Source: Deltaproteobacteria bacterium
Lineage (GTDB): Bacteria; Bdellovibrionota; Bdellovibrionia; Bdellovibrionales; Bdellovibrionaceae
Assembly (NCBI GenBank): GCA_017302835.1
Contig: JAFLCC010000001.1
Location: forward strand, 310,001 to 374,000
DNA length: 64,000 nucleotides
Reading direction: 5' to 3'
Part shown: one piece after another, positions 1 through 8,699 of the stretch
Position numbering within the stretch: position 1 is the first letter of the stretch
Layout: each line of letters begins with the position of its first letter
The notes under the pieces: model-generated
Database searches by the model: none
What the model saw: the letters and a program-made list of their open reading frames with translations, nothing else
What the model was told of the DNA's origin: nothing
Made by a program: the position numbers and the translations under genes

Positions 1-1
1 T

Positions 2-82
2 TTCGTTTCGGGATTGTGGCAAAATTGGCTCGTGGGATTTGCTTTTTGTGGAATTGCTTATCTAGAAAATAAAGGATTTTAG
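2..82 (+). CDS. 3' end of an unidentified gene (partial)
   Basis: An open frame enters from the left edge and stops at TAG 80-82. The 26 visible residues are hydrophobic and aromatic (WQNWLVGFAFCGIAYLE), so this is probably the last membrane segment of an integral membrane protein. No family can be named from so little. Just downstream the 7-base unit GCCAAAT is repeated in tandem (about 92-111) before the next ribosome binding site. Confidence 0.4.
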   Translation, partial: FVSGLWQNWLVGFAFCGIAYLENKGF

Positions 83-149
83 AAGATCCAAAAGGCCAAA
101 TGCCAAATGCCAAAGGATAGAAAATGAATAACTCATTTGGAGAGAACTT

Positions 150-788
150 ATGAATTCAATGGAAACACTCTTATCGGTACCTGTAGAGAAAAGGGACACT
201 CCTTGGGAAATTGATTTTTTTAATATTTTTGTTAATTCTAAGTTAAATGTCCTTTCACCAGACCCTCAAGTTGGCCCTGATAATTGGCCTTATTTGATGA
301 CCGAGTGGACAACTGAATCAACGGAATCAGTTCAAAAAATAATTCATTGGCTGCACGATAAAGGAATCGGCTTGGTTGTCAATCCGACAAAGGATTATCC
401 AGATTATGTTTTTTCCTACGGAATGATTTGGTCGTTTAAAGAAAGTGGATTTTTCTATAAAACAACAGATAATATTAAGAATGGGGTTCTGGAAATTAAG
501 GAAAATTCAAATTGTTTTTATGGGGCCCCCAATGAGGAATATTTACCAAAGTATGCACGGCAAATTTTAAAGGATTTTTTTCGAGATCAAGGTTTATTGA
601 ATGTTAAAATACTCATGATTTCAACGGACAGTAAATTTTTTGATTTTGCTATTTCAATAGAAAGCCTAGGGAATCCACCCATCTCAGAACATGAAGGAAT
701 TGCCGAGGCCATCAGTTGGTTCTTGCCCCCTCACTATAGCATCTTACTCATCAGCCAAAACAACTTGCCACCATTTGTTGATTTATAA
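150..788 (+). CDS. Conserved hypothetical protein, cytoplasmic
   Basis: A 212-residue protein with no signal peptide or membrane helix. The ATG follows a GGAGAG Shine-Dalgarno, which supports the start. It is rich in Trp, Tyr and Phe with short alternating hydrophobic strands, suggesting a compact alpha/beta fold, but I do not recognise a family or catalytic motif. It converges on the exported-protein operon that ends at 812, leaving 23 bases between the stops, and appears to be a separate transcription unit. Confidence 0.7.
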   Translation: MNSMETLLSVPVEKRDTPWEIDFFNIFVNSKLNVLSPDPQVGPDNWPYLMTEWTTESTESVQKIIHWLHDKGIGLVVNPTKDYPDYVFSYGMIWSFKESGFFYKTTDNIKNGVLEIKENSNCFYGAPNEEYLPKYARQILKDFFRDQGLLNVKILMISTDSKFFDFAISIESLGNPPISEHEGIAEAISWFLPPHYSILLISQNNLPPFVDL

Positions 789-811
789 AAAGCAACCTAT
801 ACTCTGCCGGT

Positions 812-2233
812 CTAAGGTTGAGTGTTCATATCTTCAAGGTCTACTTCGACTTCAAGTTCTTTCACAATTGGTTTCCAAATATAAACCTCTTTCACTTGCC
901 CATGGTAACCCTTGTTCATGTAATCTATTAGCGTTGGATCTCCAGAAATAATAAAATTTCCATTTTTAAGTACGGTCAAATATCGATTCATCCCAATCAT
1001 TTTATCTTGCAGTTTATGCGGAGTGAAGTCTCCAGTTCCATCTTTGGAGAGGATGTAAACTTTGGCCTGATTGTTATTTACAACTAAGTTTCCATTCGGA
1101 AGTTCACGCGCATTCCATACAAAGCCCCCTAGAAATATATTTTGTTGGTTGAGGTATTGATTTGTTTTTGGATCGAGTTCCCAAATACGAACATGACCAT
1201 CATAGCCGGCGGTAGCTATGCGTCCATCTTTTAGAAGCTCAACGCTAGAAATCTTGCCGCTTCCAGGCGGGTTCTGAAATTTGTATTGGTACACATGAGT
1301 TTGCCGTTGCTGATCCCAGCGATAGTATTCGAGCCGGCCAGAGTAGTCCCCCGTCACGAAATCGTTGTTAGGAAAAACCGCAATGTCCATGATGCCAGCC
1401 GTACCTGGTTGAATGGCACCTTTGTGCTGTGTTGAGATGTAGGTGTATGTTCCTCCCTGGTTAGGTACCGACGATTCTGTAAATATAAGTAATTCCCCGT
1501 CATTGTCACCCAATATCGCGCGACCATTTGGTAACGCTTTTAGTGGCCCAACAAGAGTTCCTGGGAATACCACGGCTGTAGGCCGCACACTCGGATTCAT
1601 TGGGATGAACATCATGGCATTTTTATTGTTGGTGGTTGTGTAGTATACAATTGTCCCACTGGTTAGTTCAGCGAAAGGCCCCTGAACAGAACCAGGAGTT
1701 TTTGATAAGTGACTGTAGTATTCGAATGAACCATTGGGTTTAGGTTTCAAGAATTCACTTTTACCATATCGAGTTTCTGCTAACAACCGTCCACTTTGCA
1801 ATTCAAAAATTTGATCGGGATTTTGTTCAAAGAGATCTCCGATGTCGTGTACTGGTTCGTATAGCTCGGATTCGACTACTATTTTTTCAATGCGCTTTAG
1901 GGGAATTCTAGGTTTCGGTTTTTCTTCTTTCTCAATTTTAGGTTCTGGGCGATTTTGAATTTCTTTGATTTTTGCTTTTAAAATTCCATCAAATCCAGGG
2001 ACTAGCTTTTTCAAGCTGCGCATTTCCACTTGAATGGATGGGTTCATAAAAATAGCAGTGATCGGCGTGCTGGTCGATTTCGCCATTTCGGCGATGCGTT
2101 CTGCTAAATTTTGGATCGCAGCTTCATTGGTTTGAGTCGCACCGAAGCGGTAGTAAGAGCGACAGCTATTCGCATGCACGACGTTTCCATTCCACAATAA
2201 GGTTGCGACAAGGATTATCGCTAGAGGCTTCAT
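812..2233 (-). CDS. Exported beta-propeller (WD40-like) protein, last gene of the vWA operon
   Basis: 473 residues. Residues 1-21 form a signal peptide ending VHA, followed by NSCRSYY: Cys24-x-x-Tyr-Tyr, the motif shared by all five proteins of this locus. Residues about 25-110 are helical, then a Lys/Pro/Glu-rich linker, then a propeller-like region from about 150 to the end. The propeller region repeats phrases such as ELLKDGRIATAGYDGHVRIW and LPNGNLVVNNN, typical of WD40 or related blades. No catalytic residues are visible; a scaffold or binding role is inferred. Its start overlaps the upstream gene by 4 bases (2230-2233), indicating translational coupling. The C terminus is acidic. Confidence 0.8.
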   Translation of the reverse strand: MKPLAIILVATLLWNGNVVHANSCRSYYRFGATQTNEAAIQNLAERIAEMAKSTSTPITAIFMNPSIQVEMRSLKKLVPGFDGILKAKIKEIQNRPEPKIEKEEKPKPRIPLKRIEKIVVESELYEPVHDIGDLFEQNPDQIFELQSGRLLAETRYGKSEFLKPKPNGSFEYYSHLSKTPGSVQGPFAELTSGTIVYYTTTNNKNAMMFIPMNPSVRPTAVVFPGTLVGPLKALPNGRAILGDNDGELLIFTESSVPNQGGTYTYISTQHKGAIQPGTAGIMDIAVFPNNDFVTGDYSGRLEYYRWDQQRQTHVYQYKFQNPPGSGKISSVELLKDGRIATAGYDGHVRIWELDPKTNQYLNQQNIFLGGFVWNARELPNGNLVVNNNQAKVYILSKDGTGDFTPHKLQDKMIGMNRYLTVLKNGNFIISGDPTLIDYMNKGYHGQVKEVYIWKPIVKELEVEVDLEDMNTQP

Positions 2234-3777
2234 GGGTTCTCCTCGTCTAAAATTCCTACTTCTAATTTGCTTTTAGACCACTCAGTCGAAATAAAATTAC
2301 TACTAGCGTATTGGGCGTTTACAATCACACGCGTGCCGTTTGAAAAACCATAGTATTTTGCAAAATGTTGGGCTCTAGTCGATGATGTGCTTTTATACTG
2401 GAGCTTGCCGTTGAAATCTTTATCTAAAAAGATAACACCTTGCTCGAAAGTGGAAATAGCGAAACCGGCATCTGGCGTAGGTGTTAGTTTAGATGCGGAC
2501 CTAATTGTCTGCGCATGATGGCAAGAATCTATTTCAATGAATTCAAATAAATCAGGGGGTGTGAGGGGAGCTGGCGGTTTCTTTTTTAGGAACGAAAAAA
2601 GTCCACCACCATGGGACTCCTGAGGCTTCGGAGGAATTGGTTTGATTACAAATGTTTTTACTTCGCCTGTTCGATAAAGTGCGTAGATCATTCCGTGTCC
2701 ATCTCTGTGCACATCGACTATTTCAGTGGTCGCAGAATCAGTAATATGACCGGCCTGCTCATACTGGTGAGTCTTTGTGTCGAAATGCCAATATTGAATA
2801 ACGTTATCGTTATACATATTCAGCTTTTGTTTTTCATAGTTAGTTATTGTATGATGAGCGATAAAATCGCCATTGGGAATCGGATGAATGGAATTCAGAT
2901 TTTCACGAGCATATGGGCTCCATTCACGTCGTTGAAAATTTTCAGTAATGGAATCTGTCAATGGTGAATAAATTCGAATTTTTCCATGCACCATCGATAC
3001 AGCTACTAAACCATTAGCAAGGGCAGTTAGCTTAGATATATGGCTTTGACCCCTCATCGATTCTACCAAAGTATCGATATAAACTTTAGACTTAACAAAT
3101 CGATTCCCACTTTGTACTACAATATACTGCTCATTTCCAGTTTCTACTTGCAGTATCACTCCGCCGTTGAATCCTGGTCTGACATCGGCAATTTCTTTTT
3201 CTTGAAATGGAAAGGGATTATATGCAGGGATTAGTCGACCATTGATATCGAAAGTAAAGAAAGCGGCCACGCGGTCTGGCATCCTAGAAAATACAAGGGA
3301 TGGATTTACTTCAACAAAATCCGGATTCAAACGAGTCAGGTTCGAAATGTCATTTTCGACCTCAGCTCCCTCAACGAGGACTTTTCTTGGTTTAGGTTTG
3401 ATTGGCGGATTAATTTGATCTTTCTTGACTTGTGTTTCATGGGGTGCTGGTCTATCAGCGGTTTTATTTATCGTGACAACAAAAGGTTTCTTGGCTTGTT
3501 CTATTCGCGTATTGATTAAGGATTTTACTTGGGCCGTGCTGATACCTTGCGAGTTCGCAGAAGATATAAGTTTTATGATTTTTACGTCACTCAAAATCTG
3601 CGATGTCGTTAATTTAACATTTGGATCAATTATTTCGATCTGCGCCGCAATGGCCTTTAGCATGGATTTGCCGCCACCATACACCTGGATGCATTCATTG
3701 GCATTGGCCATTAACGTCGATGAAGAAAGGTAAATGGAGCCAGCGGTTAAGAAAATTATAAATATTCGATTTTTCAT
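2230..3777 (-). CDS. Exported beta-propeller-like protein, third gene of the vWA operon
   Basis: 515 residues with a signal peptide (residues 1-26, ending LMANA) and then NECIQVY, so Cys29-x-x-Val-Tyr33 matches the locus motif. A helical N-terminal domain of about 80 residues is followed by a Pro/Lys linker (PPIKPKPRK) and a beta-rich region with propeller-like repeats (ANGLVAVSMVHGKIRIYSP, PNGDFIAHHTI). It is weaker in canonical WD dipeptides than its neighbours, so the propeller assignment is by analogy. It overlaps genes on both sides by 4 bases. It is probably a diverged paralogue of the genes at 812 and 7001. Confidence 0.78.
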   Translation of the reverse strand: MKNRIFIIFLTAGSIYLSSSTLMANANECIQVYGGGKSMLKAIAAQIEIIDPNVKLTTSQILSDVKIIKLISSANSQGISTAQVKSLINTRIEQAKKPFVVTINKTADRPAPHETQVKKDQINPPIKPKPRKVLVEGAEVENDISNLTRLNPDFVEVNPSLVFSRMPDRVAAFFTFDINGRLIPAYNPFPFQEKEIADVRPGFNGGVILQVETGNEQYIVVQSGNRFVKSKVYIDTLVESMRGQSHISKLTALANGLVAVSMVHGKIRIYSPLTDSITENFQRREWSPYARENLNSIHPIPNGDFIAHHTITNYEKQKLNMYNDNVIQYWHFDTKTHQYEQAGHITDSATTEIVDVHRDGHGMIYALYRTGEVKTFVIKPIPPKPQESHGGGLFSFLKKKPPAPLTPPDLFEFIEIDSCHHAQTIRSASKLTPTPDAGFAISTFEQGVIFLDKDFNGKLQYKSTSSTRAQHFAKYYGFSNGTRVIVNAQYASSNFISTEWSKSKLEVGILDEENP

Positions 3778-6700
3778 GGCTTCACAATCCTTATTATTTT
3801 AGTCAGCTGACTGAATTCGACGACAGAAAGTTCACTGAGGTCATTGCCGCCAAGCTGTAGAAAGTTTTTTAGTAATTCAGTTACAAAACCTATTTTTATA
3901 TCATCACCAATTGTTGAGTTTAATAGTACAGACTCAACTTCTAGTAACTCACTGATCAACATTGGATTGTTGGGGCTATCTTGTTTACGCTTCATCAAAG
4001 AAACTAAATGTGCTAAATCATTACCTGGAACGGACTCTTCCTTATCAGGAATACGCAGATTGTTGATTCGACTAATTATGCCGTGACCGAGGCTGCCTAT
4101 ACTTGGGTCAAAAACAAAAGCCTCAGGATCGAAATCGACTTTCTTTGCATCTTTCGCAAAGTTCTCCATCATCTCTGCCGTGATTTCCGTAACCATTGAT
4201 TTTGAGTTTTTGGTGTTAGTATATTGAACAATTTCCTCTAGCGTTGAATTTCGTCCGCCAAGGGCTACCAAATTAAACATAGTTTTTACATAGCTAGGAA
4301 GAGCATTGATTTCGTTGATAGTTTCTTGTTTATTTACGGAAGCGCCCCCATCGGTGAGCAAAATCATATTGGCGCGATTTAGTTTTAAGCGTTGGCTAAA
4401 GTCAGTGCTGGATGGATTGGATGCTTTGATGCTATCTTTGATCATTTTAAAATGGGTATCGAAACAAGCCTGAATATTTGTGCCGTCATTAGCTACTGTA
4501 GGGCGGGATAAATAATTTAGGACTTCTCGTTTTGCTTCCGCGGCTGTGGTTACTTGAATACCAGCATGGACCTCATTACCAAACGGAAATATAATAACTT
4601 TGTGGGTGTGATTTCCAAAGGGATCTTTTTCAGACAATGCTTTGTCGACAATAGCAGCAATGGCACTGGCTTGAACTTCTGCCGGTCGACCGTGCATAGA
4701 TCCGCTGATGTCGAAAAAGATGTTGGTATGTTTGCGTTCAATTGTACTTTGTGAGCCCGCCGTCGGATATTGCTGACGATATCCCATCATATATTGCTGA
4801 TCTTTCAAAAGATTATCGAGCAACATCAAAACCGGGTCCGGATTATACTGAATATCCAGGATCCAGCGTTCAAATTTCGCGACATCTTCAGGACGCGCTA
4901 AAACGATATCTTCATTACGATTCTTCAGTGTGTACGCACGCAAAATAGATTTAGCATAACGTAGTTTATGCTCGCGTTCGGCATTTAATAAGAAATTGAA
5001 GTGTTTGCCCACCAGGGAAGCTTGCATAATATTATTTAAACCACCATTTCTTAACGCCGTTACGAAGGCTTTTTGATCGACAGATCCTGCTTCTTCAACT
5101 TTAGGAAATTGATCGCGGATAATTTCTTTGATGATTTCGCCAGGCAGACCCTTCAGTACGGACTGAGTCAGCGCTTGTTCTTTTGCGCTTGGGTGATTTA
5201 GTTTTGAAAAATCATGCATAATAGATACGAGTTCGTCGTGAAGGCGCTGCTCATTAACGGTTAATTCGCGCAAATTACCGATTTCAGAAATAAAATCTTT
5301 TACCGCCTTTAAATAGCGATAGGAAATTGTAGGATCTGAGTGAATTTGAGCTTTTGCTTCTGTCAGTAACTCAACTAAAGTTCCTTCTTTCATTCCGTAC
5401 ATTCGCGACGTTAATGTTTGTAAGTCTGATTTGGCTTTCTTGTTTTGCATCGTCAGGGCGTGGTGATTGATAAGGTAGCCGTCAAGAAGAGCCTCTAGCC
5501 CGTTCCATTTAATAAGTCGAACTACGGGCCCTAAAGTGTTTAGCAACATTTGACGCACAAGCAGTCCCAATGGTGTTTTATATCCTGGAGGGACTTTACT
5601 ATATTTTGGTTTCGGCGGTGGTTTAGCCAGGTCTTTCGGTTTTTCTTTTTCTGGCATTTCTAGAAGATTTTGTGCTGCTTTCTTTTGGTCTTTTGGTGGC
5701 AGCGGCGGTTTCTGTTCTTTAGTTTGTTGTGTCTGCTGTTCTGGCGTTTCTTCGACTTCATTTTCTTCTTCAAGTTCTTCTTTGTTGTTTTTCTCTAGCT
5801 CAGGATTTTTTCGTGTGGGGGTAAAATCGTAAGAAACCCATTCGTCACCGATAAATACTTCGACCCAAGCATGGCGAGGTAGTGAGTAGTCTGCAACGTT
5901 ATAATTCTGGCCATCGATATCTTTTTTGCCGGAGGTTCTTCGACCATCTACTATGCGCGTGGGAATTCCAAAAAAGTCTCGTAGCAACGTCGCACCGATT
6001 TGGGCGCCACCATCACAGTTGAACTCTTTCATAACTGCCATCTCTAGGATCGTGTCTGCTGGTTTTTGGCCGTTCTCTGAAAAGTATTTATAGGGGCCGT
6101 CGGTTGTGATCCAGCTTGATAATATTTCAGATATTGCAGCAATGTCGCCGCCACTATTGTCTTGCGCTTTTTTGACACCATCTAGAATGTGCGCGGGCCA
6201 TTGATTTTGGCGTATTTTACTTTTCTTAGTTAGAATTGTTTTTTGAATCTCAGATAGGTGTTTACCCTTGCTTGTTTCAAGTTCTAAGATCATTTTTTCT
6301 GGCAGTGGTTTGCCGTTTAGGCTTTCGACCAGATACTCGCCCATCGCCGGCTGAAAGACGCGAAAATCCGTATAGGTTTTTACAACGGGCATGCTCCCAT
6401 AAGCGACAGGAACGACCGCCGTACTAGCGGCCAGGGGGTTCACCAAGACACTTTGATGGCGCTTTCCTGGTAGGGGGGGGCTGGATGTCGTGTTAACTTC
6501 AGTCGTTCTTGCGGAAGGATCTTTTCTCCAACCATCATCATCGAAGGTATCAAAGATTTCTTCACGAACACGTTTTTCAGGAACTGGGGCCGTTGTTCCG
6601 AATAAATAACTGGAATGTGGTTTTTTCATTGCTTCGCTGATATCTTTGTTTTTTGCTTTGTACTCTTCATTACGCTTTTCCTTAAGGCCGTCTTGTTTTT

Positions 6701-7004
6701 CTTCAGGTGGCGGTGGTGATTTTTTCACAGAGCTCTGCTCTTGCAAGCTTTGCTTGCTTTCACCTTGTGGACGCTGAACTGTATTTTGCGGGCGATGGGG
6801 CGTTGCTTGCACAGGCTTTTGCTTTTTTCGAAATAAACCTTTGATGTAGTTTACGACTTTTTCGACTGCACTCATTGGTGGTGGTGGAGGAGGTGGTGGC
6901 GAGGCTTGGTAAAACAGTGGGCAAGACTCATCGGCCATAGCCGGCGTCAGGCTAGCTGTGCCGAAAATGAAAACAGATATCAATAGAAGTAGATTTTTAA
7001 TCAT
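3774..7004 (-). CDS. Exported transglutaminase-like / von Willebrand A fusion protein
   Basis: About 1076 residues. I prefer the ATG at 7004 (ATGA overlap with the upstream stop, as at the other two junctions) over the in-frame ATG at 7019. A signal peptide ending AMA is followed by DESCPLFY (locus motif), eight prolines and a long charged low-complexity linker. A transglutaminase-like core follows, with Cys330 (NCDGGA), His378 (RHAWVEV) and Asp393 (YDFTPT), the expected triad. After another Pro/Glu/Gln linker and a helical region comes a vWA domain with MIDAS residues Asp765-x-Ser-x-Ser (DISGSM), a Thr (NDGTNIQ) and an Asp (LLTDGGAS). MoxR ATPases normally act on vWA partners, and such an ATPase lies divergently upstream. 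The substrate of the transglutaminase-like part is unknown; it could be a protease, amidase or transglutaminase. Confidence 0.85.
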   Translation of the reverse strand: MIKNLLLLISVFIFGTASLTPAMADESCPLFYQASPPPPPPPPMSAVEKVVNYIKGLFRKKQKPVQATPHRPQNTVQRPQGESKQSLQEQSSVKKSPPPPEEKQDGLKEKRNEEYKAKNKDISEAMKKPHSSYLFGTTAPVPEKRVREEIFDTFDDDGWRKDPSARTTEVNTTSSPPLPGKRHQSVLVNPLAASTAVVPVAYGSMPVVKTYTDFRVFQPAMGEYLVESLNGKPLPEKMILELETSKGKHLSEIQKTILTKKSKIRQNQWPAHILDGVKKAQDNSGGDIAAISEILSSWITTDGPYKYFSENGQKPADTILEMAVMKEFNCDGGAQIGATLLRDFFGIPTRIVDGRRTSGKKDIDGQNYNVADYSLPRHAWVEVFIGDEWVSYDFTPTRKNPELEKNNKEELEEENEVEETPEQQTQQTKEQKPPLPPKDQKKAAQNLLEMPEKEKPKDLAKPPPKPKYSKVPPGYKTPLGLLVRQMLLNTLGPVVRLIKWNGLEALLDGYLINHHALTMQNKKAKSDLQTLTSRMYGMKEGTLVELLTEAKAQIHSDPTISYRYLKAVKDFISEIGNLRELTVNEQRLHDELVSIMHDFSKLNHPSAKEQALTQSVLKGLPGEIIKEIIRDQFPKVEEAGSVDQKAFVTALRNGGLNNIMQASLVGKHFNFLLNAEREHKLRYAKSILRAYTLKNRNEDIVLARPEDVAKFERWILDIQYNPDPVLMLLDNLLKDQQYMMGYRQQYPTAGSQSTIERKHTNIFFDISGSMHGRPAEVQASAIAAIVDKALSEKDPFGNHTHKVIIFPFGNEVHAGIQVTTAAEAKREVLNYLSRPTVANDGTNIQACFDTHFKMIKDSIKASNPSSTDFSQRLKLNRANMILLTDGGASVNKQETINEINALPSYVKTMFNLVALGGRNSTLEEIVQYTNTKNSKSMVTEITAEMMENFAKDAKKVDFDPEAFVFDPSIGSLGHGIISRINNLRIPDKEESVPGNDLAHLVSLMKRKQDSPNNPMLISELLEVESVLLNSTIGDDIKIGFVTELLKNFLQLGGNDLSELSVVEFSQLTKIIRIVKP

Positions 7005-8473
7005 GGTTTTCGTGTCCATAACCAGTAGTTTTTAATTCCGGCGGTGTAGAAGCCGCCGTGTTGCAAAGGTAAAATAAAAGCACCTGGTCCTTCGCCCCGT
7101 GCTACTGTCGGTATTCTTGTTGTTGCAGAGATTTTTCCGGAACTGTCAATTCGATATAGAGGAAGTGTTTCGTCGCCACGCATTGTGTTTACCAATATCT
7201 GTCCGTCAGCTAAAACTTCCAGACTTTTAATCCAAACATTACCTGCATTTTTAACATTTTCAGTAGCGATAAGTGATAAATTTCCGTTATCCCATTTCCA
7301 GGTTTTAACTAATCCTCGATATTCCGCGGTGACCAAAATCCCACCAGGCAGCATTTTCATACCGTTAATTCTGGGCACGAATGATCCAGTCATATAGCTC
7401 ATTCGGTCAGGGTAAGTATACGTCCCAGTATCAAAAACTCGTCCAGGTTGGTAGGTACCATCAGATTGGCGTACCCAATGTTGAATCACTGAAAGCTGTA
7501 TGTATGGATCTTGTGCTCCTTCCAGCAGCCGTGGACCTAATTCAAATGCGACTAGCAAGTCTCTATCAGGAAGAACAAGGAGTTCACTGACAGAAGATGT
7601 TATGTTTGGAGCTGGAGTACTTGGCGCATAATCATATTCTTTACTGATTGCGCCTGTAGTTCGGTCTAAAATAATAAATGGGCCTCCACTTTTATCTATC
7701 ACAACAAAATGTTGAGTGGATATGGGAACAACTTCCGTTTGGTTACGATATTTGCGCAAATCGATATGGGTAAACGTATTGGGATCTAAATTATTTGGAT
7801 TTAAAATTGTAAGCTGTTTATGTCCGCTGGAATCCAAAGTCATCACGGCCACCAAATCAGAATTCACTAGTTTTGGTTTTGAGACTGAGATAAATGTGGC
7901 GGATATTTTATCGATCTCGTTATATCGGATATCTCCCATGCCATCAAGAATGGGAGCCAGTCGTTTAATTTCTTGAGGTATATTGGGATTTCCTTCCGGC
8001 AGTGACAAAATATCGCCATCGGCAAGCTCCACCATATAATATCCAAGACTTTCGGAAAGTTCTTTTTTAGAAAACTCTCCCCTACGAAGTGGAATTTTTT
8101 GAGCGATATTGGATCGAGCTTCAAACTGATTTCCATAATCAACGGGGGGTTTGTTCTGCAAACTTAGGCGCTGAAAAGTTTCTTCCATACTTTCAGTACC
8201 AGGAATCGATTTCGCATTGCCATTAAGAAGATCTTTCAGCTTCTTCATAAAATTGGGATCCGCTCTCTTTCCAGCTATAATCATATTCGCAAAAAGCGGA
8301 GATTGGATCAGGGCAATCGCAGCGGCACGTGATCCGTTGGCTCCAGCTAAAATTGCTGCTGCGACACCGTGAACTGTAGAGAACTTACTGGTGTAGATTG
8401 CACCACAGGTATCGTTCGCTAAAACGGAAAGGTTTAGGCTCAAACTTAAAATTAAAATGTGTTTTAGATTCAT
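7001..8473 (-). CDS. Exported beta-propeller-like protein, first gene of the vWA operon
   Basis: 490 residues from the ATG at 8473, which follows GAGG and starts a clean signal peptide (ending SVLA). An upstream in-frame start at 8521 would add a non-hydrophobic leader and is rejected. The mature end is NDTCGAIY (Cys23-x-x-Ile-Tyr27). An N-terminal helical domain of about 80 residues is followed by a beta-rich region with repeats of the type LPDRDLLVAFELG, LPGGILVTAEYRGLVKTWKW and LADGQILVNTMRG, consistent with a six- or seven-bladed propeller. It leads the operon; its stop overlaps the start of the transglutaminase/vWA gene by 4 bases. Confidence 0.8.
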   Translation of the reverse strand: MNLKHILILSLSLNLSVLANDTCGAIYTSKFSTVHGVAAAILAGANGSRAAAIALIQSPLFANMIIAGKRADPNFMKKLKDLLNGNAKSIPGTESMEETFQRLSLQNKPPVDYGNQFEARSNIAQKIPLRRGEFSKKELSESLGYYMVELADGDILSLPEGNPNIPQEIKRLAPILDGMGDIRYNEIDKISATFISVSKPKLVNSDLVAVMTLDSSGHKQLTILNPNNLDPNTFTHIDLRKYRNQTEVVPISTQHFVVIDKSGGPFIILDRTTGAISKEYDYAPSTPAPNITSSVSELLVLPDRDLLVAFELGPRLLEGAQDPYIQLSVIQHWVRQSDGTYQPGRVFDTGTYTYPDRMSYMTGSFVPRINGMKMLPGGILVTAEYRGLVKTWKWDNGNLSLIATENVKNAGNVWIKSLEVLADGQILVNTMRGDETLPLYRIDSSGKISATTRIPTVARGEGPGAFILPLQHGGFYTAGIKNYWLWTRKP

Positions 8474-8521
8474 AAATGCGCCTCGTTCATAGCGGGAGAA
8501 GCATGACTTGTACCAATCCAA

Positions 8522-8645
8522 ATCTTATATATGCATAGATAAGAACTGTTTTGAAGGTATTGTATGTATCAAAAATATACAGTGTATTAACTTGTATCAA
8601 AATAAAACGCATGTGAAGAGCTGTATTGAAGTATATCTGAGTTGA
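8522..8645. promoter_or_regulatory. Divergent control region with duplicated motifs
   Basis: This AT-rich gap separates the exported-protein operon (leftward) from the AAA+ gene (rightward). Two imperfect 16-mers of the form AAGARCTGTWTTGAAG lie at 8541-8556 and 8616-8631. Between them TGTATCAAAA occurs twice (8565-8574 and 8593-8602), 28 bases apart. The arrangement suggests paired binding sites for one regulator controlling both directions. No specific promoter is assigned with confidence. Confidence 0.4.
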
Positions 8646-8699
8646 GTGAGCATAGAACTTGCTTTAATCGTCTTCCGTGGTCTTTTTACCGGAGGATAT

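Noticed and set aside
8646-8699. GTG 8646 as the AAA+ start
   Set aside because: No Shine-Dalgarno, and it would place 18 residues before a well-placed GTG that follows GGAGG.
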